Shown in pieces: positions 23,809 to 32,847 of a stretch of 34,667 nt of DNA. The translations under genes and the position numbers were made by a program. This stretch comes from an uncultured Alistipes sp. (GTDB lineage Bacteria; Bacteroidota; Bacteroidia; Bacteroidales; UBA932): positions 1 to 34,667 of the forward strand of contig URSC01000020.1 in the NCBI GenBank assembly GCA_900550465.1, read 5' to 3'. Position 1 is the stretch's first letter; each line of letters begins with the position of its first letter. The notes under the pieces are model-generated. The model was not told the DNA's origin, did no database searches, and saw only the letters and a program-made list of their open reading frames with translations.

Positions 23809-25017
23809 ATGGAGATGACAACCGACATATTCAAGGGTAAGGTCAGACTTCGGGGCGACAGGGTGATATGGCTGCTTATACTGTTCTTCGCCATGATCTC
23901 CATGGCCGTGGTGTACTCCGCCACCAGCTCCCTGGCCTTCCGGAAGGACACCACCCCCTTCAATTACCTGATGGACCAGGCCGTCTACTACATCATCGGC
24001 TTCGTCATCCTCCTGATATGCTACAGAATACCCCTGAAGTGGTACCGGTTCCTGTCATACGCGGCCATGGGATTCGCGATGATACTGCTCATAGTCCCCA
24101 TCTGCCTGGGAGAGCTCAGGAGCTTCTCGTTCCTGGGAGTACAGATACACCCCTCCGAGATAGCGAAGGTAGCCACCGTCCTGTATCTGGCCCGCATCAT
24201 TGAAGCCTCGCCCATAGACACATTCAAGGAATACGCTCTGAAAATCCTGATTCCAGTCGGGGCTGTCTGTGCCCTGGCCATGCTGGGCAGTATGTCCGCC
24301 GCCCTGATCATAGGCACCCTCACGCTGGTGATTCTCATCTGCTCCGGCATCCGCAGACAGTTCATTCTCTGGACCATTCCCATAGCCGTGGGCGTGGTGG
24401 CCGTCGCCTTCGCCGTCAGCGTAATCAGCGGAGGCAAGGTATTCTCCCGCTTCAGCACGTTCGGAGAGCGCATCGAAAGACACTTCTCGGGGGACGACAC
24501 CGCGGAGATGAGTGCGGCGGAGCTGGCGGAATACAATGAGAAGACCTTCCAGGCGGACCAGGCCCGCGAGGCCATACAGCTGGGAGGAATATTCGGACGG
24601 GGGCCGGGCAACAGCATCAAGCGCGACATCCTGCCCAACGCCTACGACGACTACATCTACTCGATCATCATAGAGGAATACGGCCTGATGGGCGGCCTGG
24701 CCGTCATCATCCTCTATCTGTGGTTCTTCTTCCGGTGCATGAAGATAGCCCGGGCATGCACACGCAAGTTCTCGATCCTGACAGTCCTGGGCCTGTCCAC
24801 CCTGATCACCATGCAGGCCTTCCTGCATATATTCGTCAACATCGGCATCCTGCCCGTCACGGGACAGACCCTGCCGATGATCAGCCGCGGAGGCTCGGCC
24901 CTGGTCATCATGAGCTGCGCCTTCGGCATCATACTGTCCGTCAACCGGACGATAGAAATCAAAGACTTGAAACTTAAAGCCGAAAAGGAGGAAACACCAT
25001 GCAGCACAGAATCATAA
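23809..25017 (+). CDS. ftsW: Septal peptidoglycan polymerase FtsW (SEDS family)
   Basis: FtsW polymerises lipid II at the septum together with FtsI. The 402-residue SEDS protein has about ten TM segments, starting with WLLILFFAMISMAVVYSATS. It has the conserved loop FLGVQIHPSEIAKVATVLYLAR, the large extracytoplasmic loop with GGIFGRGPGNSIKRDILPNAYDDYIYSIIIEEYGL, and the late motif NIGILPVTGQTLPMISRGGSALV. The ATG at 23809 is used here; the ATG at 23815 is an equal choice. Its last 19 nt overlap murG and contain the murG Shine-Dalgarno. Its natural partner FtsI is the interrupted gene upstream. Confidence 0.95.
   Translation: MEMTTDIFKGKVRLRGDRVIWLLILFFAMISMAVVYSATSSLAFRKDTTPFNYLMDQAVYYIIGFVILLICYRIPLKWYRFLSYAAMGFAMILLIVPICLGELRSFSFLGVQIHPSEIAKVATVLYLARIIEASPIDTFKEYALKILIPVGAVCALAMLGSMSAALIIGTLTLVILICSGIRRQFILWTIPIAVGVVAVAFAVSVISGGKVFSRFSTFGERIERHFSGDDTAEMSAAELAEYNEKTFQADQAREAIQLGGIFGRGPGNSIKRDILPNAYDDYIYSIIIEEYGLMGGLAVIILYLWFFFRCMKIARACTRKFSILTVLGLSTLITMQAFLHIFVNIGILPVTGQTLPMISRGGSALVIMSCAFGIILSVNRTIEIKDLKLKAEKEETPCSTES
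24985..24991 (+). promoter_or_regulatory. Strong Shine-Dalgarno for murG, inside ftsW
   Basis: AAGGAGG lies 7 nt before the murG ATG, within Lys-Glu-Glu codons near the end of ftsW. Confidence 0.4.
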
Positions 25018-26159
25018 TCAGCGGAGGGGGCACCGGAGGCCACATCTTCCCCGCCCTCTCGATAGCGGACGCTATCAGGAAAATAGAGCCGGAAGCCGAC
25101 ATTCTCTTCGTCGGAGCCGAGGGCAAAATGGAAATGGAACGGGTCCCCGCAGCCGGATACCGTATCATCGGTCTGCCGGTAGCCGGTCTCCAGAGAAGCC
25201 TGTCGGCGTCCAACCTGGCCCTGCCCGCCAAGGTCCTGCGCAGCCTGCGCAAGGCCGGAGAGATCATCCGCAGCTTCAAGCCGGACGTAGTGGTGGGCGT
25301 GGGAGGCTATGCCAGCGCCCCCATGCTGTGGAAAGCCGCATCCAAAGGCATCCCCACCCTGATTCAGGAACAGAACTCCTACGCCGGCCTGACCAACAAG
25401 ATACTCAGCCGCAGGGCCTGCAGGATCTGCACGGCATACCCCGGCATGGAAAGATTCTTCCCCGCCCAGAAAATAATCCTCACCGGCAATCCCATCAGGG
25501 ACAATATGAGACCGTCCACCCCGGAGGAAAGAGCAGAGGGTCAGCGTTTCTTCAACCTCGACCCCGCCCTGCCCACAGTCCTGATGGTGGGAGGCAGCGG
25601 CGGATGCGGCACCTTCAACACGGTAATGAAGGTCGCCTGCCATTCCGGAGGCGGAGCCTTCCCCTACCAGATCATCTGGCAGAGCGGCAAGGGCTATTCG
25701 TCCCAGGTCCAGGAGATGTTCTCCCGCCTCGGCGGAGTCAGCCGCAATGCCAACGGCGTCCGCATCTGGGGCAATATCCGCAACTGCGACTTCATCACCC
25801 GCATGGACCTGGCCTTCGCCGCCGCCGACATTGTGGTGTCCAGAGCCGGAGCCGGAACTATCTCGGAGCTCTGCGCCATAGGCAAGGCCACCATCTTCGT
25901 ACCCTCGCCCAACGTCGCCGAAGACCATCAGACCCACAACGCCATGTCCCTGGTGGACGTGGACGCCGCCGCGATGGTCTGCGACAGCCGGGCCGCCACC
26001 GACCTCTTCCCGGCCATCGAGGAGCTTCTGAAAGACAGTGAGCGCCGCGCCGTCCTCGAGGAGAATATCCTGAAGATGGCCCGTCCCCGCGCCGCGGAGG
26101 ACATCGCCCGCGAAGTCCTGAACCTCATAGACGACAGCAGACATGAAGACATACAATAA
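24999..26159 (+). CDS. murG: Lipid II synthase MurG (UDP-GlcNAc transferase)
   Basis: MurG adds GlcNAc to lipid I to give lipid II on the inner face of the membrane. The 386-residue GT28 protein has the N-terminal glycine-rich loop GGGTGGH at residues 9-15, GLPVAGLQR, VGVGGYASAPMLWKA, the hinge IQEQNSYAGLTNKILS, the second glycine-rich loop MVGGSGGCGTFN, and the UDP-GlcNAc site AADIVVSRAGAGTISELCAIGKATIFVPSPNVAEDHQ. The usual family wording is SGGSLGA at the second loop; here it is GGSGGCG, a small deviation. It overlaps ftsW by 19 nt and murC by 17 nt. Confidence 0.96.
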   Translation: MQHRIIISGGGTGGHIFPALSIADAIRKIEPEADILFVGAEGKMEMERVPAAGYRIIGLPVAGLQRSLSASNLALPAKVLRSLRKAGEIIRSFKPDVVVGVGGYASAPMLWKAASKGIPTLIQEQNSYAGLTNKILSRRACRICTAYPGMERFFPAQKIILTGNPIRDNMRPSTPEERAEGQRFFNLDPALPTVLMVGGSGGCGTFNTVMKVACHSGGGAFPYQIIWQSGKGYSSQVQEMFSRLGGVSRNANGVRIWGNIRNCDFITRMDLAFAAADIVVSRAGAGTISELCAIGKATIFVPSPNVAEDHQTHNAMSLVDVDAAAMVCDSRAATDLFPAIEELLKDSERRAVLEENILKMARPRAAEDIAREVLNLIDDSRHEDIQ

Positions 26160-27501
26160 CATCTACCTCATCGGCATCGGCGGCATCGGCATGAGCGCCC
26201 TCGCCCGCTGGTACCGGCACGCCGGCTGCAGGGTCAGCGGCTACGACCGCACTCCCTCTTCCGTCACGCGGGCACTGGAAGAGGAGGGCATCCCCGTTCA
26301 TTTCGAGGACAATGCCTCCCTCCTGCCCCCCTCCCCCGAGGACACCCTGGTCATCTACACCCCGGCGGTCCCCGCGGAGATGGGAGAGCTGACATACGCC
26401 CGCAGCCGCGGCTACCGCCCCGTCCAGCGCTCGGAGGCCCTGGAGGAGATTACCGACGGGCACCGCTGCCTGGCGGTAGCCGGCACCCACGGCAAGACCT
26501 CCACCAGCACTATGCTGGCCCATATCCTCACCGTCTCAGGCGAGGGCTGCACCGCATTCCTGGGCGGCATATCCCGCAACTACGGCTCCAACCTCCTGCT
26601 CTCCGACAGCGGAGTGATGGTGGCCGAGGCCGACGAGTTCGACCGCTCCTTCCTGCGGCTGCATCCCGAAGGAGCAGTAGTAACGGCCATGGACGCCGAC
26701 CACATGGACATCTACCGGGACATCGACGACCTGCGCGGGGCCTTCGTCCAGTTCGGCCGCCAGTGCTCGGACACACTGGTGGTGAAGAAGGGACTGGAGG
26801 AATATTTCCGCAGCGGGGACGTCCGCGCCCGGATATGGACCTACGGAGAGGGAGGGGACTTCAGCGCCTCCGACATTGTCTCCGACGGACAGGGGAAAAT
26901 GTATTTTACCCTCAACACCCCAGAGGGAAGGATCGAGCGCTGCCAGGCAGGAGTGCCCGGAAAAGTCTACATAGAGAATGCGACGGCCGCGGCCGCCCTG
27001 GCCCTGCTGCACGGGACTCCGGTGGAGGGAGTCAGGGAGGGCATAGCGTCCTTCCGGGGAGTAGCCCGCCGCTTCGACATCCGCCTCAACGTACCCGGAC
27101 ACACCTACATCGACGACTACGCCCATCATCCCGCCGAACTGGCCGCCACCATTGCCTCCATCCGCCAGGTATGGCCCGGAAGGAAGATCTGCGGCATCTT
27201 CCAGCCTCACCTCTTTACCCGCACCCGGGATTTCCACCGGGAATTCGGAGAGAGCCTGAGCCTGCTGGACTCACTGCTGCTGCTGCCCATATACCCCGCC
27301 CGGGAGGAGCCCCTGCCCGGAGTGTCCTCCAGCCTCATCTACGAGCATTGTACACTGAAGGACAAGCGGATAATCCAGAAGAAGGAGGTTCTGGAGGAGA
27401 TTGCCTCACGGGACACCGACATACTGGTAACCTTCGGAGCCGGCGACATCGACCGCCTGGTCCAGCCCATTGAGAACCTGCTTAGAGAGAAATATGCTTA
27501 G
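26143..27501 (+). CDS. murC: UDP-N-acetylmuramate--L-alanine ligase MurC
   Basis: MurC adds L-Ala to UDP-MurNAc, the first step of the peptide stem. Its 452 residues contain IGIGGIGMSALARWYRHAGCRVSGYD at the N-terminus, AGTHGKTSTSTMLAHIL with Lys118, the ADEFDRSFLRLHPEGAVVTAMDADHMDIY stretch, the GVARRFDIRL segment and YAHHPAELAATIASIRQVWPGRKICGIFQPHLFTRT in the C-terminal domain. The ATG at 26143 lies in the end of murG. The last 8 nt overlap ftsQ. Confidence 0.97.
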   Translation: MKTYNNIYLIGIGGIGMSALARWYRHAGCRVSGYDRTPSSVTRALEEEGIPVHFEDNASLLPPSPEDTLVIYTPAVPAEMGELTYARSRGYRPVQRSEALEEITDGHRCLAVAGTHGKTSTSTMLAHILTVSGEGCTAFLGGISRNYGSNLLLSDSGVMVAEADEFDRSFLRLHPEGAVVTAMDADHMDIYRDIDDLRGAFVQFGRQCSDTLVVKKGLEEYFRSGDVRARIWTYGEGGDFSASDIVSDGQGKMYFTLNTPEGRIERCQAGVPGKVYIENATAAAALALLHGTPVEGVREGIASFRGVARRFDIRLNVPGHTYIDDYAHHPAELAATIASIRQVWPGRKICGIFQPHLFTRTRDFHREFGESLSLLDSLLLLPIYPAREEPLPGVSSSLIYEHCTLKDKRIIQKKEVLEEIASRDTDILVTFGAGDIDRLVQPIENLLREKYA

Positions 27502-28312
27502 GAAGACCGTCACATACTGCCTTGCCGCCCTGGCCGTCCTGCTCTTCTGCGGGTACTTCGCCGCGGCTTCCTTCCTCTCCGCAAGAGGCAGGCAGGGAGA
27601 GCTGTGCACGGGCATCGCCGTGAGGATCCTCGACAGCGCGTCGAACCGCTTCGTATCCCCGGCAGAGATAGAGGCCATCATCACCTCCTCGGAGGTCAAT
27701 CCGGTGGGCAGGCCCAGGGAGGAAGCCCGCCTGACCGGCATCGAGGACCTGCTCGAGAGCCGCAGTGCCATCCGCCACAGCGATGTGTCCATCTCCAGGG
27801 ACGGCATCCTGAGGGTGAGCATCACCCAGCGCAGGCCGCTGCTGAGAATACAGACCGGAAGCGGAGCCTTCTACATCGATGACACCGGATATATCTTCCC
27901 ATGGGTCAGCACCTTCACCTCGTATGTCCCGGTAGTGTCAGGCCATATCCCTGTGAAGCTGGAGGAAGGCTACAGAGGAGCCCCGGACCGGGACGACCGC
28001 GGCTGGGTGGACGGAATCACCGAACTGGCCCACTACCTGGACCGTCACCCGGTGTGGAATTCCCAGATACAGCAGATAGACGTAGAGCAGAACGGGGACA
28101 TCGTCTTCTACACGGCGGTGGGAGACCAGAAGATAATTTTCGGCACAACTGACGATATTGATTATAAATTTGCAAAACTCAGAACATTCTACCGCCAGAT
28201 CGTTCCGGTCTACGGCTGGGAGCGGTACTCGGCGGTCAACCTCAAGTTCTCGGACCAGATAGTCTGCACACTGAGGGACAGAACTGAAATCAAAAAAAGT
28301 GTAAAGATATGA
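27494..28312 (+). CDS. ftsQ: Cell division protein FtsQ
   Basis: FtsQ is a bitopic divisome protein that links early ring proteins to FtsL/FtsB and FtsWI. The 272-residue protein has a TM at about 6-26 (TYCLAALAVLLFCGYFAAASF), a POTRA domain (CTGIAVRILDSASNRFVSPAEIEAII) and a beta domain (ISRDGILRVSITQRRPLLRIQT...YIDDTGYIFPW). The identification rests on this layout and on the position between murC and ftsA. I chose the ATG at 27494 over a CTG at 27470, because it precedes the TM directly. It overlaps murC by 8 nt and shares ATGA with ftsA. Confidence 0.92.
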   Translation: MLRKTVTYCLAALAVLLFCGYFAAASFLSARGRQGELCTGIAVRILDSASNRFVSPAEIEAIITSSEVNPVGRPREEARLTGIEDLLESRSAIRHSDVSISRDGILRVSITQRRPLLRIQTGSGAFYIDDTGYIFPWVSTFTSYVPVVSGHIPVKLEEGYRGAPDRDDRGWVDGITELAHYLDRHPVWNSQIQQIDVEQNGDIVFYTAVGDQKIIFGTTDDIDYKFAKLRTFYRQIVPVYGWERYSAVNLKFSDQIVCTLRDRTEIKKSVKI

Positions 28313-29715
28313 ACAGCAGATACGTTACAGCCATCGACATAGGAACGTCGAAGCTTGCCGCCATAGTCGGGGAGAAGACCTCCACCGGCATCAAGATCAT
28401 CGGCTACAGCGAGGCCCCCATACCCTCCAACGGAGTGCGCAGGAGCGAGATCATGAATCCCATGAACGTCATCTCCGTCATCAAGCCGGCCATGCAGAAA
28501 GTCCTGGAGCAGGTGCACTCCCTGCCCGACACCGAGCACTACAGCGTCCGCGACGTGTATGTCAACATATCCGGACAGAGACTCAGATGCTGCTCGGCAA
28601 GCATGAGCCGCAACCGGCAGAACGAGGACTCTATGATCAGCACGGAGGAAGTAGCCTCCATGCTGGACGAGATGTACCTGACCAAGGTCGAGCCCTCGGA
28701 GCACATCCTGTTCGTAGTGCCGCAGTACTACAACGTGGATGAGTTCATAGACGCCGGGGACCCCGTAGGCATGACGGGCAAGGAGATCAGCGGCGAGTAC
28801 CGGCTCTTCATAGGCGGAGCCGGCACAGTCAAGAAATGCGGACAGACAATATCCATGAGCGGTCTTTCCACCAGGAAGATGGTCCTGTCTCCCATCGCGG
28901 CGGCCTCAGCCCTGCTTACCGACGACGAGAAGGAACTCGGCACTGTACTGGTGGACATAGGTGCCGGAACCACCGACGTACTGATATACCAGGGCAATAT
29001 CATCCGCCATGCAGCCGTCATCCCCTTCGCAGGCAACTCCATCAGCGAGGACATCAGCCAGGTCTGCGGAGTATCCCTGCGCAACGCCGAGCTCATGAAG
29101 ATCCAGCACGGCTCCTGCATCAGCGAATATGCCCCTGAGAACAAGATAATCTCCATCCGCGACAAGAACGGCATCCCCATCAAGGACGTACCCTTCAAGC
29201 TCCTGTTCCAGGCCATCGAGGCCCGCACCTGCGAGATACTGGCCACCGTCCGCAGCATCGTGGAGGAGTCCGGATTCAAGGACCGCATCCGCAGCGGAGC
29301 AGTCATCACCGGAGGTACGGCAGGACTCAACCACATCCAGATTCTGGCCCGCAGTATTCTGGGAATGGACGTGCGTATAGGACTGCCTGACAGCAACACC
29401 GTCATAGGCAACTCGGTGGAAGAGGTGTTCCGTCCCGAGGCTTCGGTGGCTGTCGGCCTGATCATCAAGGGATTCGAATACGAGGAGACCTTGCCGGAAT
29501 CCGCCCGTCAGAGCACTGCCCAGCCGCAGCCGGACGAGAACGCCACCCTGTTCGGGACACTTCCCCCGGAGGAAACGGCAGGAGCCGGAGCGGACACGGC
29601 CCGCGGACAGTCGGGCAGCACCGCACAAAGGCCCCAAAGACCGCCCAGACAGCCCAAGAAGCCCTGGTCCGAACGGATTAAGGGAATATTCGACTCAACG
29701 GAGAACGAGGCATAA
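28309..29715 (+). CDS. ftsA: Cell division actin-like protein FtsA
   Basis: FtsA is an actin-family ATPase that tethers FtsZ filaments to the membrane and recruits the late divisome. The 468-residue protein has the phosphate-1 motif VTAIDIGTSKLAAIVG, the SHS2-type 1C domain (YVNISGQRLRCCSASMSR), phosphate-2 GTVLVDIGAGTTDVLIYQ, and the adenosine motif SGAVITGGTAGLNHI. A low-complexity linker rich in Pro, Gln and Ala precedes the C-terminal amphipathic helix SERIKGIFDS that binds the membrane. It overlaps ftsQ by 4 nt; ftsZ follows after 19 nt. Confidence 0.96.
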   Translation: MNSRYVTAIDIGTSKLAAIVGEKTSTGIKIIGYSEAPIPSNGVRRSEIMNPMNVISVIKPAMQKVLEQVHSLPDTEHYSVRDVYVNISGQRLRCCSASMSRNRQNEDSMISTEEVASMLDEMYLTKVEPSEHILFVVPQYYNVDEFIDAGDPVGMTGKEISGEYRLFIGGAGTVKKCGQTISMSGLSTRKMVLSPIAAASALLTDDEKELGTVLVDIGAGTTDVLIYQGNIIRHAAVIPFAGNSISEDISQVCGVSLRNAELMKIQHGSCISEYAPENKIISIRDKNGIPIKDVPFKLLFQAIEARTCEILATVRSIVEESGFKDRIRSGAVITGGTAGLNHIQILARSILGMDVRIGLPDSNTVIGNSVEEVFRPEASVAVGLIIKGFEYEETLPESARQSTAQPQPDENATLFGTLPPEETAGAGADTARGQSGSTAQRPQRPPRQPKKPWSERIKGIFDSTENEA

Positions 29716-29734
29716 CATTTAAAGTTGAAGAATC

Positions 29735-30964
29735 ATGACAGTTACAGATTTCATACCCGAAGGCATACTCGACAATATGTCGACCATCAAGATAATCGGA
29801 GTGGGAGGCGGAGGCTGCAACGCCGTCACCCGCCTTTACAACGAGGGCATAAAGGACGTGGAGTACCTCATCTGCAATACCGACCGCCAGGCTCTGATGG
29901 CATCTCCCGTGCCGGACAAGATTCAGCTCGGCTCGGCTCTCACCAAGGGATTCGGAGCAGGCATGAATCCGGAGAAAGGACGTAACGCCGCTCTCGAATC
30001 CATTGAGCATATCAAAAAATACATAGGCGGCAATATAGACGTAGTCTTCATCACCGCCGGAATGGGCGGAGGCACAGGTACCGGAGCCGCTCCCGTCATA
30101 GCCAAGGCCGCCAAGGAAGCCGGCCTGCTGACCATAGCAGTAGTGACCTACCCCACTAACAACGAGGGTCTGGAATGCCTCCAGAGGGCCTACCACGGAA
30201 TAGAGGAGATGAGCAAGTACACCGACTCAATCATCATCGTCGACAACCAGAAGATGTACGACTTCTACGGAGACCTAAGCATCCAGGACGCCTACAAGAA
30301 GGCCGACGACATCCTCGACACCGCCGTCCGCGGCATATCGGAGATAATCACCAGCACCGGCTTCGTCAACGTAGACCTGGAAGACGTAAAGGTGGTAATG
30401 CGCGACAGCGGTATGGCGCTGGTGGGTACGGGCCGCGCCTCCGGCGAGGACAGGGCCAGGGAAGCTGTGGAGAAGGCGCTGACGTCTCCCCTGCTCAAGG
30501 ACTTCGACCTCAATACTGCCAAGAACGTCCTGGTCAACATCATGTACAACAGCAAGTCCTCCCTGCTGGCTTCGGAGGACACCATGATACTGGATCTCAT
30601 CCGCGAGAGCACAGGCGGCGGCGTGAGCAAGCAGAAACGCGGGCTCACCACTGATAACCGCCTGGAAGAAGGAGAGATAGCCGTCACCATCCTGGCCACG
30701 GGGTTCAAGGTCAACAACACCCCTCCGGCCCGCACCCGCAGTTACAGCAACTCTGATACGGTGGAGCTTACCGACGGCACGGCCGATGGAAGAGGCACCA
30801 TCACCCTCTCCACAGGCATCACCGGGGATTTTCAGGAAGGCAGTATCCGGGAACTGGACACGGAGAACATCTTCACCTACGGACCCGACTGCAACATCTC
30901 CGACCTGGAGAACGAGACAGCCCTGGCCCGCCGCGAGAGACTCAGAAAAGCCGGGAAAATCTGA
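29735..30964 (+). CDS. ftsZ: Cell division tubulin-like GTPase FtsZ
   Basis: FtsZ polymerises into the cytokinetic ring. The 409-residue protein has GVGGGGCNAVTRLYNEGI, LICNTDRQAL, the tubulin signature AGMGGGTGTGAAPVIA, the T7-loop region (FGDLS-type DFYGDLSIQDAYKKADDIL) and the C-terminal GTPase-activating domain. After a linker, the tail reads ISDLENETALARRERLRKAGKI. This takes the place of the conserved C-terminal peptide that binds FtsA and looks more basic than the usual PAYxRR form. ftsZ is the last dcw gene; its stop lies 3 nt from the stop of converging queA, so any terminator must lie within coding sequence. Confidence 0.97.
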   Translation: MTVTDFIPEGILDNMSTIKIIGVGGGGCNAVTRLYNEGIKDVEYLICNTDRQALMASPVPDKIQLGSALTKGFGAGMNPEKGRNAALESIEHIKKYIGGNIDVVFITAGMGGGTGTGAAPVIAKAAKEAGLLTIAVVTYPTNNEGLECLQRAYHGIEEMSKYTDSIIIVDNQKMYDFYGDLSIQDAYKKADDILDTAVRGISEIITSTGFVNVDLEDVKVVMRDSGMALVGTGRASGEDRAREAVEKALTSPLLKDFDLNTAKNVLVNIMYNSKSSLLASEDTMILDLIRESTGGGVSKQKRGLTTDNRLEEGEIAVTILATGFKVNNTPPARTRSYSNSDTVELTDGTADGRGTITLSTGITGDFQEGSIRELDTENIFTYGPDCNISDLENETALARRERLRKAGKI

Positions 30965-30967
30965 CCC

Positions 30968-32086
30968 TTAGTCGATCATCAGCATCGCGTCACCGTACAT
31001 ACCGAACTGATAGCCCTCCTTCAGGGCCTCGCGGTATGCGCGCATGACGTTGTCGTACCCGCCGAAGGAGCAGGCGGACATGAGCATGGTGGAGTTGGGC
31101 AGATGGAAGTTCGTCACCACTGCATCGGGGATGGAGAACTTATAGGGAGGAAAGATAAACTTGTTGGTCCATCCGTCGAAAGGCTTGAGCTGGCAGGTGG
31201 TGGTCACCGGAGTCTCGATGGCCCTGACCACTGTGGCACCTACAGCGAAGACCTTGTGTCCGGAGGCCTTGGCCGCATTGACCGCATCCGCCGTCTCCTC
31301 CGGGATAATCATCCGCTCTGAATCGATCTTGTGCTTGGACAGATCCTCCACATCCACATTGCGGAAGTGTCCCAGTCCCATGTGCAGGGTAATGAAACGG
31401 GCGTCCACACCCTTGATCTCCATCCTCTTGAAGACCTCCCTGCTGAAATGAAGGCCTGCGGCGGGCGAGGCCACAGCCCCCTCCTGAGAGGCGTAAATGG
31501 TCTGGAAACGGTCTATGTCGAAAGGCTCCGAGAAGATGAACGGACCCGACTGCTTAACCGAAGGCAGCCCGTCCCTCTCGCGCTGTGCCTGCCTGGCCAC
31601 ATACACGTACTCGGGCACCGGTATCTCTCCCATCGAATAGAGGGTGGACTTGAACTCCTCGTAGGAGCCGTCGAAAAGGAAGCGGAGGGTCCTGCCCCTG
31701 GAGGTGGTGTTGTCGATCACCTCGGCCACCAGCGAGTCGTTCTCACCGAAATAGAGCTTGTTGCCTATACGGATCTTGCGGGCGGGGTCCACCAGCACGT
31801 CCCACAGGCGCTGGTCCCGGTTCAGTTCCCGCAGCAGGAAGACCACGATCTCGGCCCCGGTCTTCTCCTTGTTGCCCTTCAGACGGGCCGGAAAGACCTT
31901 GGTGTCGTTGAAGACGAACACGTCGCCCTCGTCGCAGTAGTTGATGATGTCCTTGAATATCTTGTGCTCGATGTCTCCGGTAGAGCGGTGGAGAACCAGC
32001 ATCCGGCTCTCATCCCTGTACTCCGAGGGATAGGGCGCGATGTTTTTCCTGTAATCCAGGTCAAAGCTAAATTGCGAAAGTTTCAT
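30968..32086 (-). CDS. queA: tRNA preQ1(34) S-adenosylmethionine ribosyltransferase-isomerase QueA
   Basis: QueA transfers and isomerises the ribosyl part of SAM onto preQ1 at the wobble base of tRNA, giving epoxyqueuosine. The 372-residue protein has the N-terminal FDLDYRKNIAPYPSEYRDESRMLVL and GDVFVFNDTKVFPARLKG, EFKSTLYSMGEIPVPEYV, YASQEGAVASPAAGLHFS, TLHMGLGHFRNVDVEDLSKHKIDSE and NFHLPNSTMLMSACSFGG near the end. It is downstream of truB (35-nt gap), both being tRNA-modification genes. The family normally reads YIRR/ARY around the second site; YVARQAQRERDG here is a lineage variation. Confidence 0.95.
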   Translation of the reverse strand: MKLSQFSFDLDYRKNIAPYPSEYRDESRMLVLHRSTGDIEHKIFKDIINYCDEGDVFVFNDTKVFPARLKGNKEKTGAEIVVFLLRELNRDQRLWDVLVDPARKIRIGNKLYFGENDSLVAEVIDNTTSRGRTLRFLFDGSYEEFKSTLYSMGEIPVPEYVYVARQAQRERDGLPSVKQSGPFIFSEPFDIDRFQTIYASQEGAVASPAAGLHFSREVFKRMEIKGVDARFITLHMGLGHFRNVDVEDLSKHKIDSERMIIPEETADAVNAAKASGHKVFAVGATVVRAIETPVTTTCQLKPFDGWTNKFIFPPYKFSIPDAVVTNFHLPNSTMLMSACSFGGYDNVMRAYREALKEGYQFGMYGDAMLMID

Positions 32087-32121
32087 ATCAATAGTATTTA
32101 CGGCTCACGCCGGAAAAAGTT

Positions 32122-32847
32122 TCAAAATCTTTCCTGAAAATCCTCCATTGTCAGGGCATTTCCTATGGAGAAACCGCCGGAGGCAGTCCTCACCAGACCG
32201 GAGAGGTGGGCCCCGCTGCCCAGCGCCACGCCCAGATCACGGGCGAAGGCCCTGATGTAGGTACCCTTGCTGCACTGCACCGCCACCTTCAGCACCGGCG
32301 GCCTGTACTCTATGAGCTGCGTGGCGTAGATATTGATCCTGGCCGCCTTCAGCGCGACTTCCTCTCCCTGACGCGCCATCTCGTAGGCCCTGATACCGTC
32401 CACGTACTTCGCCGAATACACGGGAGGCAGCTGCATCTGCTCCCCCTCCATCGACTTGAGTGCCACGGCTATGGCCTCCTCGGTTATATGCTCCCAGGGA
32501 TAGCGGGCGTCCACCTCGTGCTCCATGTCGAAGGACGGGGTAGTCGCACCGAAAGTCACCTCCGCGATGTACTCCTTGCGCTCCGCCTGCAGGGCCTCGG
32601 ACACCTTCGTGGCCTTGCCAGCACAGATCAGCAGCACTCCGGTGGCCAGGGGATCCAGTGTCCCGGCATGACCTACCTTTATGTTGTTCTGATGATACAG
32701 CTTCTTGAGCGTGAACTTGATCTTGCGCACCGCATCGGCGGATGTCCACCTGTAGGGCTTGTCGAGGACCATGACCCAGCCCTCCGGATACAGTTCCGGA
32801 GACAGGGAAGTGCCGGCAGGAGTATTCCTGTCTATGACCGCGTACAT
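32122..32847 (-). CDS. truB: tRNA pseudouridine55 synthase TruB
   Basis: TruB makes pseudouridine 55 in the T-loop of tRNAs. The 241-residue protein contains VLDKPYRWTSADAVRKIK, the catalytic motif GHAGTLDPLATGVLLI with Asp65, KEYIAEVTFGATTPSFDMEHEV, QLPPVYSAKYVDGIRAYEMARQG and the CSKGTYIRAFARDLGVALG motif. The C-terminal PUA domain is missing, as is common for short Bacteroidota TruB proteins. The ATG at 32847 shares one base with the rpiB stop, so the two are translationally linked. queA follows. Confidence 0.96.
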   Translation of the reverse strand: MYAVIDRNTPAGTSLSPELYPEGWVMVLDKPYRWTSADAVRKIKFTLKKLYHQNNIKVGHAGTLDPLATGVLLICAGKATKVSEALQAERKEYIAEVTFGATTPSFDMEHEVDARYPWEHITEEAIAVALKSMEGEQMQLPPVYSAKYVDGIRAYEMARQGEEVALKAARINIYATQLIEYRPPVLKVAVQCSKGTYIRAFARDLGVALGSGAHLSGLVRTASGGFSIGNALTMEDFQERF

